From Polydactylus sextarius (taxonomy: Eukaryota; Chordata; Actinopteri; Polynemidae), in assembly GCA_016801845.1 (NCBI GenBank), contig CM028906.1, forward strand, positions 14,491,001 to 14,555,000: a stretch of 64,000 bases of DNA, read 5' to 3'. Position 1 is the stretch's first letter. Each line of letters opens with the position of its first letter. Under the pieces are notes generated by a model. It saw nothing but the letters and a program-made list of their open reading frames with translations, searched no databases and had not been told where the DNA came from. This document shows positions 34,617 to 49,615 of the stretch, piece by piece. Position numbers and translations under genes: made by a program.

Positions 34617-37600
34617 GTTGATTTATGTTTGATGATGGTGAGTGAATCTTAAAAAACATCAGCATCAGTCGCTGTATTCACTTTCTGCTCATAAACAAGT
34701 GGCAGCGACAACAACCAAGTTGCTAAAAACTGTTGTAGATGTCATGTTGTGTGAACTCAGTCATGGCTCAGGCATAGAGAGACTCAGTCTGAGTCAAACC
34801 CACAAACACAAATAAATGACAGAAATGTTACAGTTTATATAACTAGATATAATGTGTCAGCACAAGGGGCCAAGAAGTTTCCTGGCTCAGCAGGTGAACC
34901 ATGGCACTTCTTAATAAATATTTAGCTGTTTCCAGGGATCCGTAGCCATTCTAGGCGTTGGGTAAATCACAGGTGTCCATCATCACTGGAATATGCAGCT
35001 GCGTGCAACAAGAAGAGGGTGCACACACGCATATAAACATGTCTTACTATCTAACATGCAGCCAAGCACGCACATATGATCTTCCACACGAAACATAGGC
35101 ATGCCACAGAACACCTGACAGGTGCAGGCGTGGTCTGTTGCGAGACACGCTATCTTGACACGCTAACTCATTCTTAAATCTGAGTTACATGCCTGAGGCT
35201 GAGTCCTAAGAAACCTAGTTTACTTCGAAGCCTGTTCCTCTTCCAGTCCTTGTCTCTGGGCACACCCTCTTCCGATTGCAGGCTGACTTCTGTCATTCTG
35301 TTAATAATGGATCTGCTAAGAGGCCTGAGAATCGGAGCTTGTCTGATGAGTAATGGACTTATTAGCTGTGTCAAAAGCATGCCACCAATCCCATGATCAG
35401 TATGTATTATCTGTTGTCCTGCAGGTGTCTGTTTAAGAAGCCGATGGATGAGGTTCTTTCAGAAGCACTGATCCTTTATTCAAGAGCTGACATTACAACA
35501 GTGGCTAATCTGACGTTTTTCAGAAGCAGCTGTCTACACATTGTAATTGGTTCTGGTGACTGAGAGTTTCTTTGCAGGGCACACGTTCAAGCCTAATGTG
35601 AAACCCAGCATGTGAATAAATGGTTAAAACGCACAGAGTGGTTTGATTTAAATTTTATGTGGTCATGGCTGCAAGAGCACGAGATGTCTACATGTTCTCG
35701 AAGTAATAAAAGCCAGATTTATTTACCATGTGAATGATGTAGACATGATTTGATTTTTTCACTGTCTCTGCCTCTTGGCAGATTTAACACAGATCAATAT
35801 CACATCTGTCAAGAATGCATATCAATGCACGCATATCACAGAGTGGCCAAGAGCTTTTGCTGTGTTAACAGGAAAGTTGCACTTGATTGGCATTGTGATG
35901 GTAGAATTGCATAGAGAAAATCTGAGAGGGCGGATTAATGGCAACACGCTGTGTAAACTCCCCTGGCCTCAGGCACTTGGTCTTTATACACCTTGGCTTC
36001 CTCTGTCATTTACAAGCTGTTTGCATGCACATAGCAGAGCCAAGAGTGTGAAAAACCGGATGAATGAGTCCACAGCTCTCTTGTCTTTTGGGGGGAAAGA
36101 GAGTTGCCGCTGGTTGCAGAGTTGCCTTGCGTGAGGACAACAGCTTCATCTTTTTAGAGCTTACAACCTCTTGACCTGGCCTGTGGCGGTGAGGTTTTAA
36201 CAACATGTTTTTTTTTTCTTTTTACGTGCTTAGAGGCATACAAATTCTCATTGATAGAGGAAAACACTCATGTCTACCAGCTGATTTTTTGCTGCATCTT
36301 AGCATTATTCATGCATCTCTGCACTGTGAGCGGCAACTTGTGCACTAAAGCTTTGGTCAGTGTAGCCAGTTCCTTGACTGGTTAGAAAACTGGTACTTAA
36401 AGGTTTAAAAAAAATTAAGGTCCTCCGAACCCCAAAGAGATGCTGGTGAAATAAACTAACATCTAAGGTTTTTAAATATGGACAGTGTTGCAGATATTAA
36501 TATCAAAAAGTAGCAAAGGTCAAAAGATTAGAAGAACCTGGCCTGAGCTTTTAAAGCCACACTCTTCCTTATTATCTTATCATCAAAATATGTGTAAAGT
36601 GAAGACTTGTGCTGTCAAACCCACAAATATTTATACACCATGTTGGCAGAGACTTTTTGTGTCTATTTAGTGTCTTTAATGTCATTACATTACTGTTTCA
36701 ATTATCTCTCATCAGTAGTGATTCCAGACACATGGATCCATGTTTATCTAAAAAGCTCAGTAAATCCACTGAAGACTTGCTGCCCAGTGTTGAACAGCAG
36801 AAAGATCATGAAAACAGAAACAAAACTCAGCTCCAGATTCATGTAACTTTACTTTATGCACATGTACCATGTTTGCTAACATTTGCTAACAACTTGTGTT
36901 TACAGCTTGTTCAGCTCCATCAAATGCAAAAATTAAAAAAAAAAAAAAAAATTAAATTAAAAAAAAATTTCAGGAAGTACTTTTCAAGGCTGCCACGTAT
37001 TGATTTTCCATTTCATCATTTATGGTTCTGTCACTCTCACAGACAATCAGCGATCAGCTAAAGAGAGGTAGTAATAGTAGAAACACTGACCCATGTGAAA
37101 TACAGATACACTGAGGTCATTGCAGCTATGCTTGTTACTTTAAAGTACAGTAATAGTTGAATGTATCAAAGCACATGTTCACCAAACATGTAGAAAAGCC
37201 CTATATCCAGCACAGCTGTCGCTTCTCAGCTTCTTTTACATAACCACTGTGCACTAATATTCTCACGAGGAAGCTGAAATGAAAGCTGCGTATACCTAAT
37301 CTAACTGATTATCTCAGTTCACCATGGATCTGAAAAGTTGGCAAACTCTTGTGACCTTATTGGCTGAAACAGTACCTGAGATACCTTCAGGCGGTGAATC
37401 AGATCAGAGTAAGGAGGACAGAGGACAAGAGGAAGGACTGATACAGAGTGATGTCTGTGTTCCTCATTCTTTGAAAAATTCTAGTAGAGAGATATTTTAA
37501 TATCTTTTGTCATGGTGTCTGCTCAAGACACGCACGAAGCAGTAAAGTCGCCTGCCTTCTATCTTACAATCTCTTTACAATCTCCATTTCATATTTATTT

Positions 37601-37861
37601 ATTTTGTTTGAGAACATGTTTAGGCTTATGTTTGTGTGTTAATGTTTTAAACACAGTTAATGTTTTTTTTTTTTTTTTTTTTTTGTTTTTTTGTTTGTTT
37701 GTTTGATTTGAAATAAGATGCATGTGAAAGCACATCCACCACCAACACGTTAGCTCAGTTGTTGCTCAAATGTTTGACATTCATGTCTTTTTGTTTGAAA
37801 ATCAATAGAAGGTTGAACAAGAGTCGTTCAACCAGCATAAAAACACACTTAAACACAGTGA

Positions 37862-37875
37862 GTGCGCTCTAGTGG
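37862..37875 (-). promoter_or_regulatory. CTCF-like motif (one mismatch, minus strand)
   Basis: The minus strand reads CCACTAGAGCGCAC, one change from CCASYAGRKGGCRS. It is oriented opposite to the sites at 32.7 and 49.6 kb. Confidence 0.27.
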
Positions 37876-39680
37876 TAAATCTATAAAATATGGTGATAAT
37901 ATGTTAATTTGCAGAAAAAAAAATTCAGACCTGCTTTGAAGATGATAGCGGTAACTACAAAAAGTTAAACTTAAGTTGTTAAATCTTAATTTTGAGTTAG
38001 ATGGCGTAAACTCTGTCATCAGTACATGTGTGACCTGTGCTGTGTCTGCATTATCAGTTGAGGCAAATGGTAAATTCATTTTACCAATTCTTCTGTTGTG
38101 TTGTTATACCTTAAGTGATCAAAACATCCATTAGCCTATTTCACAACATCTACACTTCTACAATATCTACAATGAGCACTGATTAATGTTTGGAAATCGA
38201 CTTTGTTCTCACAGCAGTCACTCTTCACACAAGTATCGGTCTGGCAGTTGTTTCCCTGTCAGGGGAGTATTTTACACTTGCTTATTTTATGATTAAAGAA
38301 AATAACAATATTGTTTTGATGACGTGTGTACCTACAGTCTTTGCATTCTTCAAAACAAATGCAAGTTGTAACATCTCCAGTCCACAGTGTTTAGCTTTTG
38401 CAATGGCAGTTAATCTTCTATGTCTGCTTCCCAGTTACTTGAGGACTTGTTGATAGGTTTTGGCCCCAACCACAGGTGGATAACTGTGATGGCACGCCAA
38501 CAAACCACTAAATCAACTGATGGCACTCATGTGGGCGAAAATCTGTTTAAGACACCTGGAGCATTCAATACCAGTACAAATCACTTTGATTGTCAAGGTT
38601 GATACCTGCACATTATAGTGCTGCCACAAAACACACACACACACACACACACATGAATTGAGGGAACACAGAGTCACACACACAGCAGCATCACAAACTG
38701 TTATTTTTGGCCCAAGTGTATTAGAGTTTCTGGCTTGATATCGATATCTATAATAGTGGAATTTCCAAATGGGCTCCTTTGAAAAACATGCTGATAATTC
38801 AATTTGAGCTTGGCAACCAGTGAGCAGGCACCGTTAGCATTGTGAACGATTCCCACTGTAACGCAGGTCTTGAAGCTGCTGAGTGGCACAGTGAAGTCTG
38901 TGGTGCCCCTCATCCCCACGTCCTTTTTTAAAATGACATTTTTCCAGCTGCAGGAATTCACACGACTGCCCTGAAAACCAAGAGATTGTACTTTTCTATA
39001 ATTTTCTCTTTCTTTCAACGTAGTCTTTCACTTTACATAAACTAAACACCACTAAACATCTTCTGCTGATTGCTTTTTTTACCTTCCAGGCAACGGTTTT
39101 CTCATGAAAATCAACTTGCAGAGACTTGACATCTGTTTAATCAAGGCGCTCCTTTAGTGAATTTGTCTTGTTTAGATTTTCATCAAACCTACCTCACTGA
39201 CAGAATAATTAAAACCCAGCACAAGAGATATGTTTAAATAATTTGAATTTGACAGCTTCTTGGAGGAAAAAGCAATGGTGTAATGTAATTAACAGAAATG
39301 CACTTGGTGGGAACAAAATGCCATTCTAAGTCAATGCCAGTCTAAAAAGTACCAGGAACCTTGAATCTTCTATATAACAACCATCAAATATTCTGGGTCA
39401 ACAAATGTAGACATAACATTACTGACAACATGTTCTGAAAAGCCACCACCCGATGGGTGTCCAATTACATGTCAAGCACTGTTAAACTGCTGCTGCTGCT
39501 CGTTGTTGTTAACACAACATCGAGCTATGTTTTTAAACTACTGTTCTGTTTTTTTTTTTTTTTTTTTTTTCTTATGATTTCACAGTGTGTGACAGTGTTG
39601 CCTTGGAAGAACACCAAATACATGAAAGACAACTTCCTCCCCCTGGCTACCTGGTAAAAATATGAATAGAAGAGACAGAC

Positions 39681-39851
<171 letters not shown>

Positions 39852-42842
39852 CTAGAAAACTGAAAAATGGGGGCAGGGGCTTAAATAAAATCACATGCAA
39901 CACAATGGACAATCTAAAAAGTTTTTTTTTTTTTTTTTTTTTAAATAACAACATCAGGAATCTGGAGCAGACAAAATGTAGTCTAAATGTCATTATGTTC
40001 AAGTGAAACTACCTAGAGCTTTTGAACTGCTAATGTGATTCATCATTTTCTTTATGTGATTTTTTTACGTGTAGATGTGCTGGCGTGTGCACATGGGCAC
40101 TGATGTGCCTCCATCAACAGGTATGCACTTGGCTGGGTGAAGAGCAAGTCTTTCTTCCTATAAAAATGTTTGACAGACACTTAAAAAGAACTTTTGATTT
40201 ACAGTCCATCATGGAAATCAGGCAACATCAACAGACAGTGGTGGCGTTTCATCGTATCTCTTTGATGAATTCTTCCTGGGAGCTTGGTGACATTTCCTCG
40301 GCAGTTTGATCAATGAAATGTTTGACTTATAAAACAAATTTGAGTAAATGAAAGTGATTTGATGCTGCCAGTCTCCTAGATGTTAATGGTTTTATAGAGC
40401 AACACCAAAGGGTTTGTTGCAAAGCTGATTTTGCAGCTATTAGCGTCCTTCGATTCTTTCATTTGTAATAATCAGGCCAAATATTATACACTTGACTCTG
40501 TCAATGCTATATACATATATTGTTCATGCATGGATTCACACATTCTCTGAAAAGTAACCTTGCAGAGTGCATGTATTTCCCGCCGTTAATAGTTAAGCTA
40601 ACAACAGAGCACTGCCTGCTGGGTCATGAGAGTTCGTTAATAAAACAGGACCATGTAATTATGTCTGCCGCTGCTCTCAATGGTATTTATGTTTTGTACT
40701 TACCCTCAGTTACTGTTATACACTTACATTCACCATTGTGCTCCCTTTTTCTCTGTTGCATAAGTATGAATCATACGTGCTGTTGACTCACACAGCGTTT
40801 TTAAGGTGCTAGTCATACTGATGTTTTTTTGTTTGCCTGTTTGTTTGTTTTGCAACGGTCATTGTCCTGTACTTAACTCTATGTAAATGCTTCACGTGAA
40901 ATACTGTCATGGGGAACTAATTCTCAGGGTGTGTGTTGCTCTGTTGTTATGGGAGCAATGATTTTTGTGGAAGGGTCAACCAAGGTAAGATTAGTTTCAG
41001 GTACAGCAACTATAAATGATGATTCAGGAACACATATTGTCCTTTGTGGTCGAACTAAAAGCCCAACTGAAAAACACATCCATGCAAAGGGTTGTTATTA
41101 AAATGCAGTGTTTTTTTTTTTTTTTTTTTACAGTGGCAACCACAAACCCAGGTGTTGCATAACTGTATCATAATTGAGAAATTAAAGCTTTAAAGACGAT
41201 AAGTGACCCTGGATTCAACAGAAAAGTACAGAGTTAACAGTGGCTGACCGTTCTCATGGATGACTCATATTTTTCAGTGCCACAATAATGTGGTTGAACA
41301 TTGGTCTTGGACCACCAAACAAAATGGTGAAACAAGAATCTGCAGCTATGAACTGAGCCACAGGGAACCACACAGTTTGTGTCAATCCATCCAATGGGTG
41401 TTAAGATATTTCACATAATCAGAAAAGAACAGGACCTACTGCTGGGACTATACATTCCTGATTTCATGGCAGTACATAGACTGGGTTTTGAGATAATTCA
41501 GTCTAGACAGACTGAAGTGGTGGAAGTGTGTGATGCGCTGACACTTGAGATATTTGTTTCCTGAATACTGGAAGTCAGAGCTAGTGTATGTTTACATTCT
41601 TGACAAAAAGTAGGGCATGTGGAAGATGGGCCCTGGATTCTGACATGGGCGTCACCTTTCCTATTTGTGATATTCATATATAAATACACGAAATTCACAA
41701 TAACCACACATTTATTTAACATTGCTCTCTGGGACTATAGATATTTACCTTTGAGACACATATCCCTCAGGCTGTCAGTCAGCTTTCAGTCAATCCTGCA
41801 GTGAAACTTCATTTGGCTTTTACATTTTAACTTTTCCCATCTAGTAATCACACCAAATAAACATGACTTGTTCAGTCAAGTGTGTTATAGTTTCTTTTTA
41901 TAAATGCAGTGTGAGATCTAGGTGTCTGCAGTGCCTCCAGCTCCAATGGTGGTTTTCATGGTGGCAAGCCCATAAGAGATTGTGTTTTTGTTGGGGCAGT
42001 CACCCCCCTGCTGTGTGGCAAACATGCAAACACTCAACATTTGCCAAGTGAATTCACACTGATAAAAACAAGGAAAACACACAATAATAGTAAACACTGT
42101 TGTGCAATCGACTGCAGCAAAGGAGTCCGAATAAAGGATTTTACAGACTACCAAAGTCTAAGGAGATGAAAAGCTGCAATTCAGTAACTCAATTCTAATA
42201 TATAGCTTGTAAAATCATGAGTCTGTTGATATTTTATTACACACTTATTGTTGCTTACTTGATTCCTATACTAATGTTCTCTTGCACCTACTTTCAAGTA
42301 CCAGTCAGGACTAGTACATGTTTTATTGGTACCTTATTCAAACAACAAAATTACACTGAATTTGAACGGATGAATTGCAGACTACGTATGCCAAGTTTTT
42401 ATTCCCATCTGATAATTAGTGAAAACTAGAAGCCAACTTGACACTTATCTACATGAGGATAGTGTTGCAACATCATTCCCATGAGGAGCTCAGCCATCGA
42501 AGGTTTTATTTTTATTCGCACACGAAAACCAGTCGAACTGAGCTGCTAGAGTGCTTATCACAATAATAGTGGTAAACAGCTTCCATGTCTTTATTGGCAG
42601 AGCTCTGTTCTGCCTTCCAACCGCCAAAGAAAACAGCTTGTTTGCAGTATGAAAGATCCTGAATGACAGACAGAGAGAACTCTTTGTCAAGCAGCTGCTG
42701 TCATTCACAAAAAACTTTTTCATTCATCTGTGCTTGGGAGTGTCTCCAAGATTTTTACATGCTCTCTCTGAAACCCAGAAAACTCAAATGACATGCAGAT
42801 CGTGCTGTTCAGCTATCACTTTAATAATACTGTGTATTTCAC

Positions 42843-42843
<1 letters not shown>

Positions 42844-42885
<42 letters not shown>
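42844..42885. repeat. (AAT)n microsatellite
   Basis: About 14 uninterrupted AAT units in intergenic DNA. Confidence 0.9.
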
Positions 42886-45800
42886 CTCTTTAAGATCATG
42901 CAGAGATAACATCTCGTGCATGTTTATCTGCTGTCTGTGGCAGCTAAATTATTACTCTCTCTCTGCAGAGTATCATACCACATTTAACAGAGCAACTGTT
43001 GTAGCTTCCACCAACTGTCTTCATGAAAAAATCCCATCCCTGATATGAAAGATTTATTTACAAGTTTCAAGTATTTATGCTGATCACTGGATAACATGCA
43101 CATGAGTCACGCTGTGTCCACTGGAATCCAAAGAGGCATACCTGCACGTTTACTCACTCACCTTTTGTGCATATACATGAAACTGAGGCGTATACTCACT
43201 AAGAACATAGTTGGTGTCACACCCATGCGCGAACATCTTTCGTCTTTATTCCTTTCCTTACTGCTCTTTTTATACAAACTGCAAGGAACAACAGGCCCGT
43301 GATTTTGTTCCAATTTCAGTTGCAATCATAAATATTTTATAGATAATTCATTGGTAACAGCTTTACTGCTGTCTGAATCTAGATTAAATACCAACAAAAC
43401 ATTTGCATGCTTTATGTTATAATAAATAATTCCAGTTTAGTGCAGGTTGTGGCCTTTAACTCATCTGGAAACATTGCAGAACCAACACATGACGTAACAT
43501 TTTGAGAAATACATCTTTCTTGTATTTCTAGATATTTTTAATGGACAACTATAAATCTTGAAGCTTCCTGTATGACAAATTTAATGTACTCTGCACTGTA
43601 ATTCTTGTATTATACTTACTGTCAGTCTATAGTAGGATGTGGTGAATAATTGTAAGTTGACAATATTACACAATGGGCCATGCTGTGTCACTGTATGATG
43701 ACAGAAAGCACAACCACTGAGCCTGTAGGGACACATTTTGATGGTGAATCATGTGAGAAATAGGATGCAAGTTCCTCATGACTTTTCCTGTGACCTCATG
43801 CAGACACTATGATCTTGGTTTGGAAACTGTTCTGCACACAACATACAAAGGAAGTGATGTCATGGTTGCAATGTGAGTAAGACATGAACACTTCACAAAG
43901 GCTGGTAATGTAATACTAAGGAAAAACTCTGAATGGTATGCTCTTAAAATAGAGATTTCGTCAATCTCTCTCCAGTCTTGTCTTGATACATTTCCAAGAT
44001 ACATAAAGACAATATTATTTCTATTGGCTGACTGAGGTTGTGAGTGAACAAAGGTGCATTCTGTCTGTCATATTCACCTAAACTCATGAAGCACTTGCAC
44101 CAAGATAAGGAAACACAGTCTTGCTTGTGCCTTATGCACTAACCTTACTATTTAGAGCAGCTGGAGTATCCAAATTTCCTGCTGACGTCACTTCATAAAA
44201 CATCGACTGAAGTGAGTCTATTTATGATTGATTCTGAACAAAGCTAAGTATTGTATTTACAGGTTTAGATGACACACTGAACCATTTCAAGCCAGCAAGA
44301 GCTTGCAGACGTTTCTACGATGAATATCCAAAAGAACAGTGTGTATAAACGTATAAACATCAAAGACTATCCGTCCAACAATAAAAAGCTACAGAACATT
44401 CACCTGAGGCCAAGCGGTAACATTTTATTTTTGAAAGTGGTACCAGTATGATTGCTCATAAATTACACTTGGAACCTGAGAACTGGCTTGAGATCAAATC
44501 AAAATAATTTCTCACTTGACAGGCAGGGTAATGGACTGTTGGCAGATCTATTTGTAACGTTGTTTGATGTGGCACTGGAGGGCAGGCTGTGTGTCCTGTC
44601 ACCACATGTGATGTGCCATAAGCAGCACTTCCTCATGAGACGAGATGATCTTTTTCTACACCAATCAACATTATATTATCAAATGGGATTTCCATGTCTC
44701 TCATCGTCTCTCAAGTTTTTGGAAAAGTGAGCTCATTTGAACGCACAGGGCCAGCAGAGTGTGGACAGACGTGAGCTTCACTTCCTCGTGAACATGAAGG
44801 AGAAGGAGCTAGAAAAACTACAAGGTTTTTTTTTTTTTGTTGTTGTGATGTTTACGAGATGCTCACATCTCAGAGATGGGTGTGTGCCCTGCGGGGATCA
44901 AAATTTATTTAAGCCAGGTTACACCCACTGGCAACAACTAGACTCTCCTCTCTGTCATTCTCACACACACTCACGTCTACTGCTTACACGCATCCATACC
45001 GCCACTGCAAACACACACAGACTAGCATTGCAACATATGTGTATGCCAGGTGTGGCAGCTCATTCGGCAGTTTGTGTCGTGTCTCTTTAACATTCTTGTA
45101 TTATGATCACCGTTTTTAATCTCCTGCTGTGTGAAGGCCTGCAAGTTAACAAGCTGCTGGATTACTGCCTTTACTTATCACACATGCCAACACGGCACAA
45201 GGGCCAGCAGTAATAACGTACCTCTTCACTCTGCAATCCTGGATTGCATTATGTTTACACGCATTGATAAGTAGGTTACATAAACATGTGTTGCCTTGTG
45301 TTTCCTTTAAGTTTTATCACATTTTCTAATAGGGACATTACTTATCTAAATGTGTAAATATGTATGTGAATACACAGACACACACACAATCAGTGCAGTA
45401 GCCAGATGTTTCAAGGCCTTGTGTTTTTTTTTTTTTTTAATCTACCTTGTCACTTACTGTGTTACACAAAAGAACATGTTGAGACACAGAGGGATCAGAT
45501 GTTGGAGTGCTTCACTGTGCACACGATTAAATCTATTCCCACTGGTATAAAAGGACCGGTGACTGTGTAATTTACACCACTGTCCAGCGGCTAAGTCAGC
45601 ATTATCAGCCACGATGCCGTCATCCTGCCTCTGTTCTCCCACTGCGTGTAACGAATCCAATGTGTCTGAGCCCTGGCATGCACAAATGATTAACTGGTGG
45701 CAAAGAGAACTGATTAAGGAGATAAAACTATTGGCACACAATAGCCTCCGTGCTCCACGTGTACCTGCATAACCAGAGCTTCCTCACGCGAGGGAATTAT

Positions 45801-47276
45801 TCAGCACTGCCAATCATTCTTTTCAGATCCTTACACCCTCTGTACCCAAGTGTGTTGACTCGAGAAAACATAAAAGGTGTGTAAATCTGTACTATCTTTG
45901 CCATTTTGCCTGCTCAGCCACGTGATTGTTTGTTACGCTAGAATTTAACAAGAGTAGGTAATGAAAAGAAATGGATTGTAAGCTGTAGCAAATTGGGGAA
46001 AAGGTTTATTTCACACTCTCAAAATTAACCTGAGAAGTGCAAAAAGTTCAAAGTGAAACCTCTGTGCTGTGATACACAGTACATCTAGAGCCAATGTGAA
46101 TCAAAGGGCAAAGCACAAACTGTGTTAAAGTGAATAGAGTACAATAGTAATTCTGAAACTGGAGGTGTGTGGCGCATCCGTGGACCACATGGAAACAAAG
46201 TGGGTTTAGAAAGAATCCATTATAATACATTATCAGAGTGAATGTTCTTGGCTGGTACTAATCACTGACATTCACACAGGCTTTTCTCATCTCCTTAGAA
46301 AGCTGAGCTCTCCACTGCATAATGTAAGTTTTGTAACAGAGTAAGAGAGACCAGACCAGTTTCTTTTGATATGGAGTAGTGTTCTTTCATTATTATGATG
46401 CAGTCATACAGCAGTCTAAACAGGGTGGTGGTTATTACAGCTTGGTGGTGGTTGAATGTTAACACTATGTTCTGGAAAAATGACATACAAAGATCCCCTG
46501 TGGACTCAAATATGAGTGGAGGGAAAGCCTGGAGCCTCAACCCTCCAGTATAGTCAGTGAAGCATCAACTTTCTTGCCTTAAATAGACAAGTATTGTCAC
46601 AGTTGTCACATTTTTCCACTAAGGAATATTTGATTATGTCAAAACCATTGTGAGGGATTTCCCAGGTTTCTGAAACCAATATAACCAAGATGTCTATGCA
46701 CAAAAAGTGCATTCACATCCACATTCACACCAGCAAGATTTTCATTTTTCCCTCTTTTTTCCACCACTGACCCTGAAAGTCTTTGTGCACTCCACTGTTC
46801 TCTGTTGGTTTTGGCCAAACATGAGTACAGCGAGACTTCAGTCTCATCAAGTTCTCTTCAGTCCGCACGACAAAATGGTAACCGTCCATTTATCTGTCAG
46901 GAAACTTCCCTCCTCTTTGTTTTCTTTCTGTTTTTGTAAAGGTTGTTTGTTCCACAAGTTTAAAACAACCCGATCCAGTCGCTTCAAAAGCAGGAAGTCA
47001 TGAAGTTCTTATAGTTCAACAAACATGATGGATGGATCTCGAGTGTTTGTCTTCCAGGAGGAAAACAAATCTGGAGAATGCAGATCTAGTCTAAATGTAA
47101 AACTTAACTCTGTATGGAAAAATATACATATAATTCAATGTCTGTCTGATATGATTTGACCTTTTGTTTAGGCGGTGGAGCATAGTGTTGCAACTTGGGA
47201 CACAGTACCACCAATTGGTAAACATCATTCTGATGTTTGAAAAACAACATTATGCCGTTTGAACTTTTTCGTTCAG

Positions 47277-47473
47277 ACAATGGCACACTGAAGTGCGGAG
47301 ATGTGTTCAGATGTACAGAGTTTACATTTTTACTTGTCGACTGCCCACTGATACTCACAGGAAACGGACAAAAGTTTTACGAGCGGAAGGAAGAAGATAG
47401 AGTGGTTTGGGTCTTTCCCTACGACAGTGAGGACAATCAGGAAAAGTGGATCCCAGTTGAATTAGTGTTTTAG
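47277..47473 (+). CDS. Possible terminal exon of an unidentified gene
   Basis: A good acceptor (CTTTTTCGTTCAG) is followed by a phase-1 open frame of about 65 codons to TAG. The translation is rich in charged and aromatic residues, for example NGTLKCGDVFRC and VVWVFPYDSEDNQEKWIPVE, with three Cys, and codon use looks genic compared with its AT-rich flanks. An in-frame stop lies just upstream of the acceptor. A speculative preceding exon could end at AATG|GTAACC (46877/46878), whose open frame is also phase 1. I do not recognise the family. It may be the last exon of a lineage-specific gene, a gene relic or chance. Confidence 0.35.
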
Positions 47474-49601
47474 AGACAGTCAGGAGGTCAGGGTTCAACC
47501 AGTGGTCAAGGAGCAAGTGTGTGTGTCTGTGTTGTTTGCACATTTGTCAGTAGACAAAGGAAAGAACGTAGCACATTTTAATGTATGCTGCTTTCTTTTT
47601 GTTTTTAAAGGCGGATGAGACTGAGTATGGATGATGATGAAGAAGATGGTGCACACACACCATCAACTGGATGTTGGTTATATGTTCATATGACGTGAGA
47701 CTCACACTTGTATGTTTTGACTTCAGCGCTTCTAATTGTAATTTCCCGCTACATAAATTGTTTTGTTGTGTTGTGTTTTCCTCATCCAACTTACCACAAC
47801 ACAGTATTGTGAGATCTGAGACATCAACCCATTTTTTTTTTAAATCATGGTACAGACGCCATTTGTTTTTGCACGGATGTATTATTTCCCTCATAGTGTG
47901 CACAGACTGAGGGCTTTTCATTTACTACATCACATTATGTCAGACTATGTTTGTCTTCTACTGTCACGCATTAAAAACTAGAAACATCTACAAACATGCC
48001 GTGGCTGTGAAGCACAACCAGCTGATACGCGCAGTTGACTTAGAAATGCATAACTTTCTTTTCTTCCTTTTTTTTCTCTCTCTCTTTTTTTTTTTTTTTT
48101 CTTTTGCACAACTTAGCGTGCTGTCTAAAAAAAACCCGCCGGTGATTGTTTTGATAGAAAAGGGTGCCCGATACCTCCCTCTGCTCTTTCTGTACACAAC
48201 CTTCCGACCCTTGGCTCTGTCCGAGCAAACACAGTCTGCACGCAATGCACAATGATTAACCCGCAGATCGTCTATTGAGGGAAGAATCACTCTGCAGGGA
48301 GGGGAAAAATTGCCCAGTTGCTTGTTCATAACATGCACGGGGCTACGACCTCACGTTCATTTGCTTTCTTTGTCCTGTAAATAGACTAAACTCTCGTCGC
48401 TATTTCTATTCCTTTGTGCATATCATTTTTCCTACAAAAAAAAATATTTATAAGTTCTCCAAAGGAATGTTGACACCGTTTTATTCTGGGAAAAGAACTC
48501 TGTGAATATTACTGTGTCAACTATATTATTAGACACGGTCACAAAGCAATTTTAACAATTTGAAGCTATAATGACCCATCTATCGAAATCATGCTTTTAC
48601 AAACCAACACAGCTTTCACAACAGAAAACAGGGGGCTGTGCACTGGTTTGAGCATTTTTGCCTTGGTAAAATATGCATGTGAATGTAATGTAAATAGAGT
48701 TTTGTGCTACCACATTCACACTACAACCACATTATGCTAAATTCTCCCTGATGATACTGCTCTCCAAGCAATAACTATGGTCCATTTCTTATAGTTCTCA
48801 GAAAACGGGTCGGAGTGAGACCTCCTTACTGGATTCATTCCTTCAGATGGTAGGCTCGTTGACGGCCAGTTGCTTTGCGTTGTATAGAGAAAGAAGGTTG
48901 TGGTGGGGGCAATGTGTGTGTGTGTGTGTGTGTGTGTAAGGGGCAGAAGGGGTTAATTTGTGTCACGCATGACTTGTTTTGCGTGCCAAGCTTATCCATA
49001 TCTTATTTCCCAATAGAAAAAAAAAGGATTGGCTACCAGAACAAACGGCATAAACTAAATTATATGCCAGAATATGTCGGATATGACGCAGCAGGTGTGA
49101 CCAAAAACTGATGCAGTCAGCGGTGATTCATTGCTGATTTTAGATATAGATTAAGTGCAGCTAATCCAAATTTATTGACTACAAATGAAAATAATTAAAT
49201 AATATCCAAATGGAACTGCTTTTTTAACAAGTTGATTTCATGAGTTTTTGAGATCTTGTTATTGTTATTATTCTATTAAAGGGTCACTTTTTCCCTATTC
49301 TTGTATACATGCACGTGTGTGTGCACCCATATGCACGGATATGAAAGATCAGCTGCCTTGTACCGCCAACAACTTCTCTTGATCTACAGGTGACGGTATA
49401 ATATGCCAGGATTTGTCATCACTGGCATAGAAGCAGAAGGCTGCAAACTATCAAACATGGCTTTAAAGAGCAAAAAACACTCAACATATTTGTTAGACTA
49501 GAGGGATACACACGGTGCTTTTTGCTTGGCAACATTCAGCGTATAGATGAGTTTTAATTGTTTTTCAAAAACTACAAAAAACTGCATTAATTAATATTTA
49601 A

Positions 49602-49615
49602 CCACTAGAGGGCAG
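49602..49615 (+). promoter_or_regulatory. CTCF-like motif, full consensus
   Basis: CCACTAGAGGGCAG fits CCASYAGRKGGCRS at all 14 positions. It lies about 8.5 kb upstream of the cyp1a TATA box, between the two gene units, where an insulator would be plausible. Confidence 0.45.

Noticed and set aside
36609..37061. 150-codon + strand open frame
   Set aside because: It crosses a poly(A) run, shows no domain and has AT-driven codon composition.
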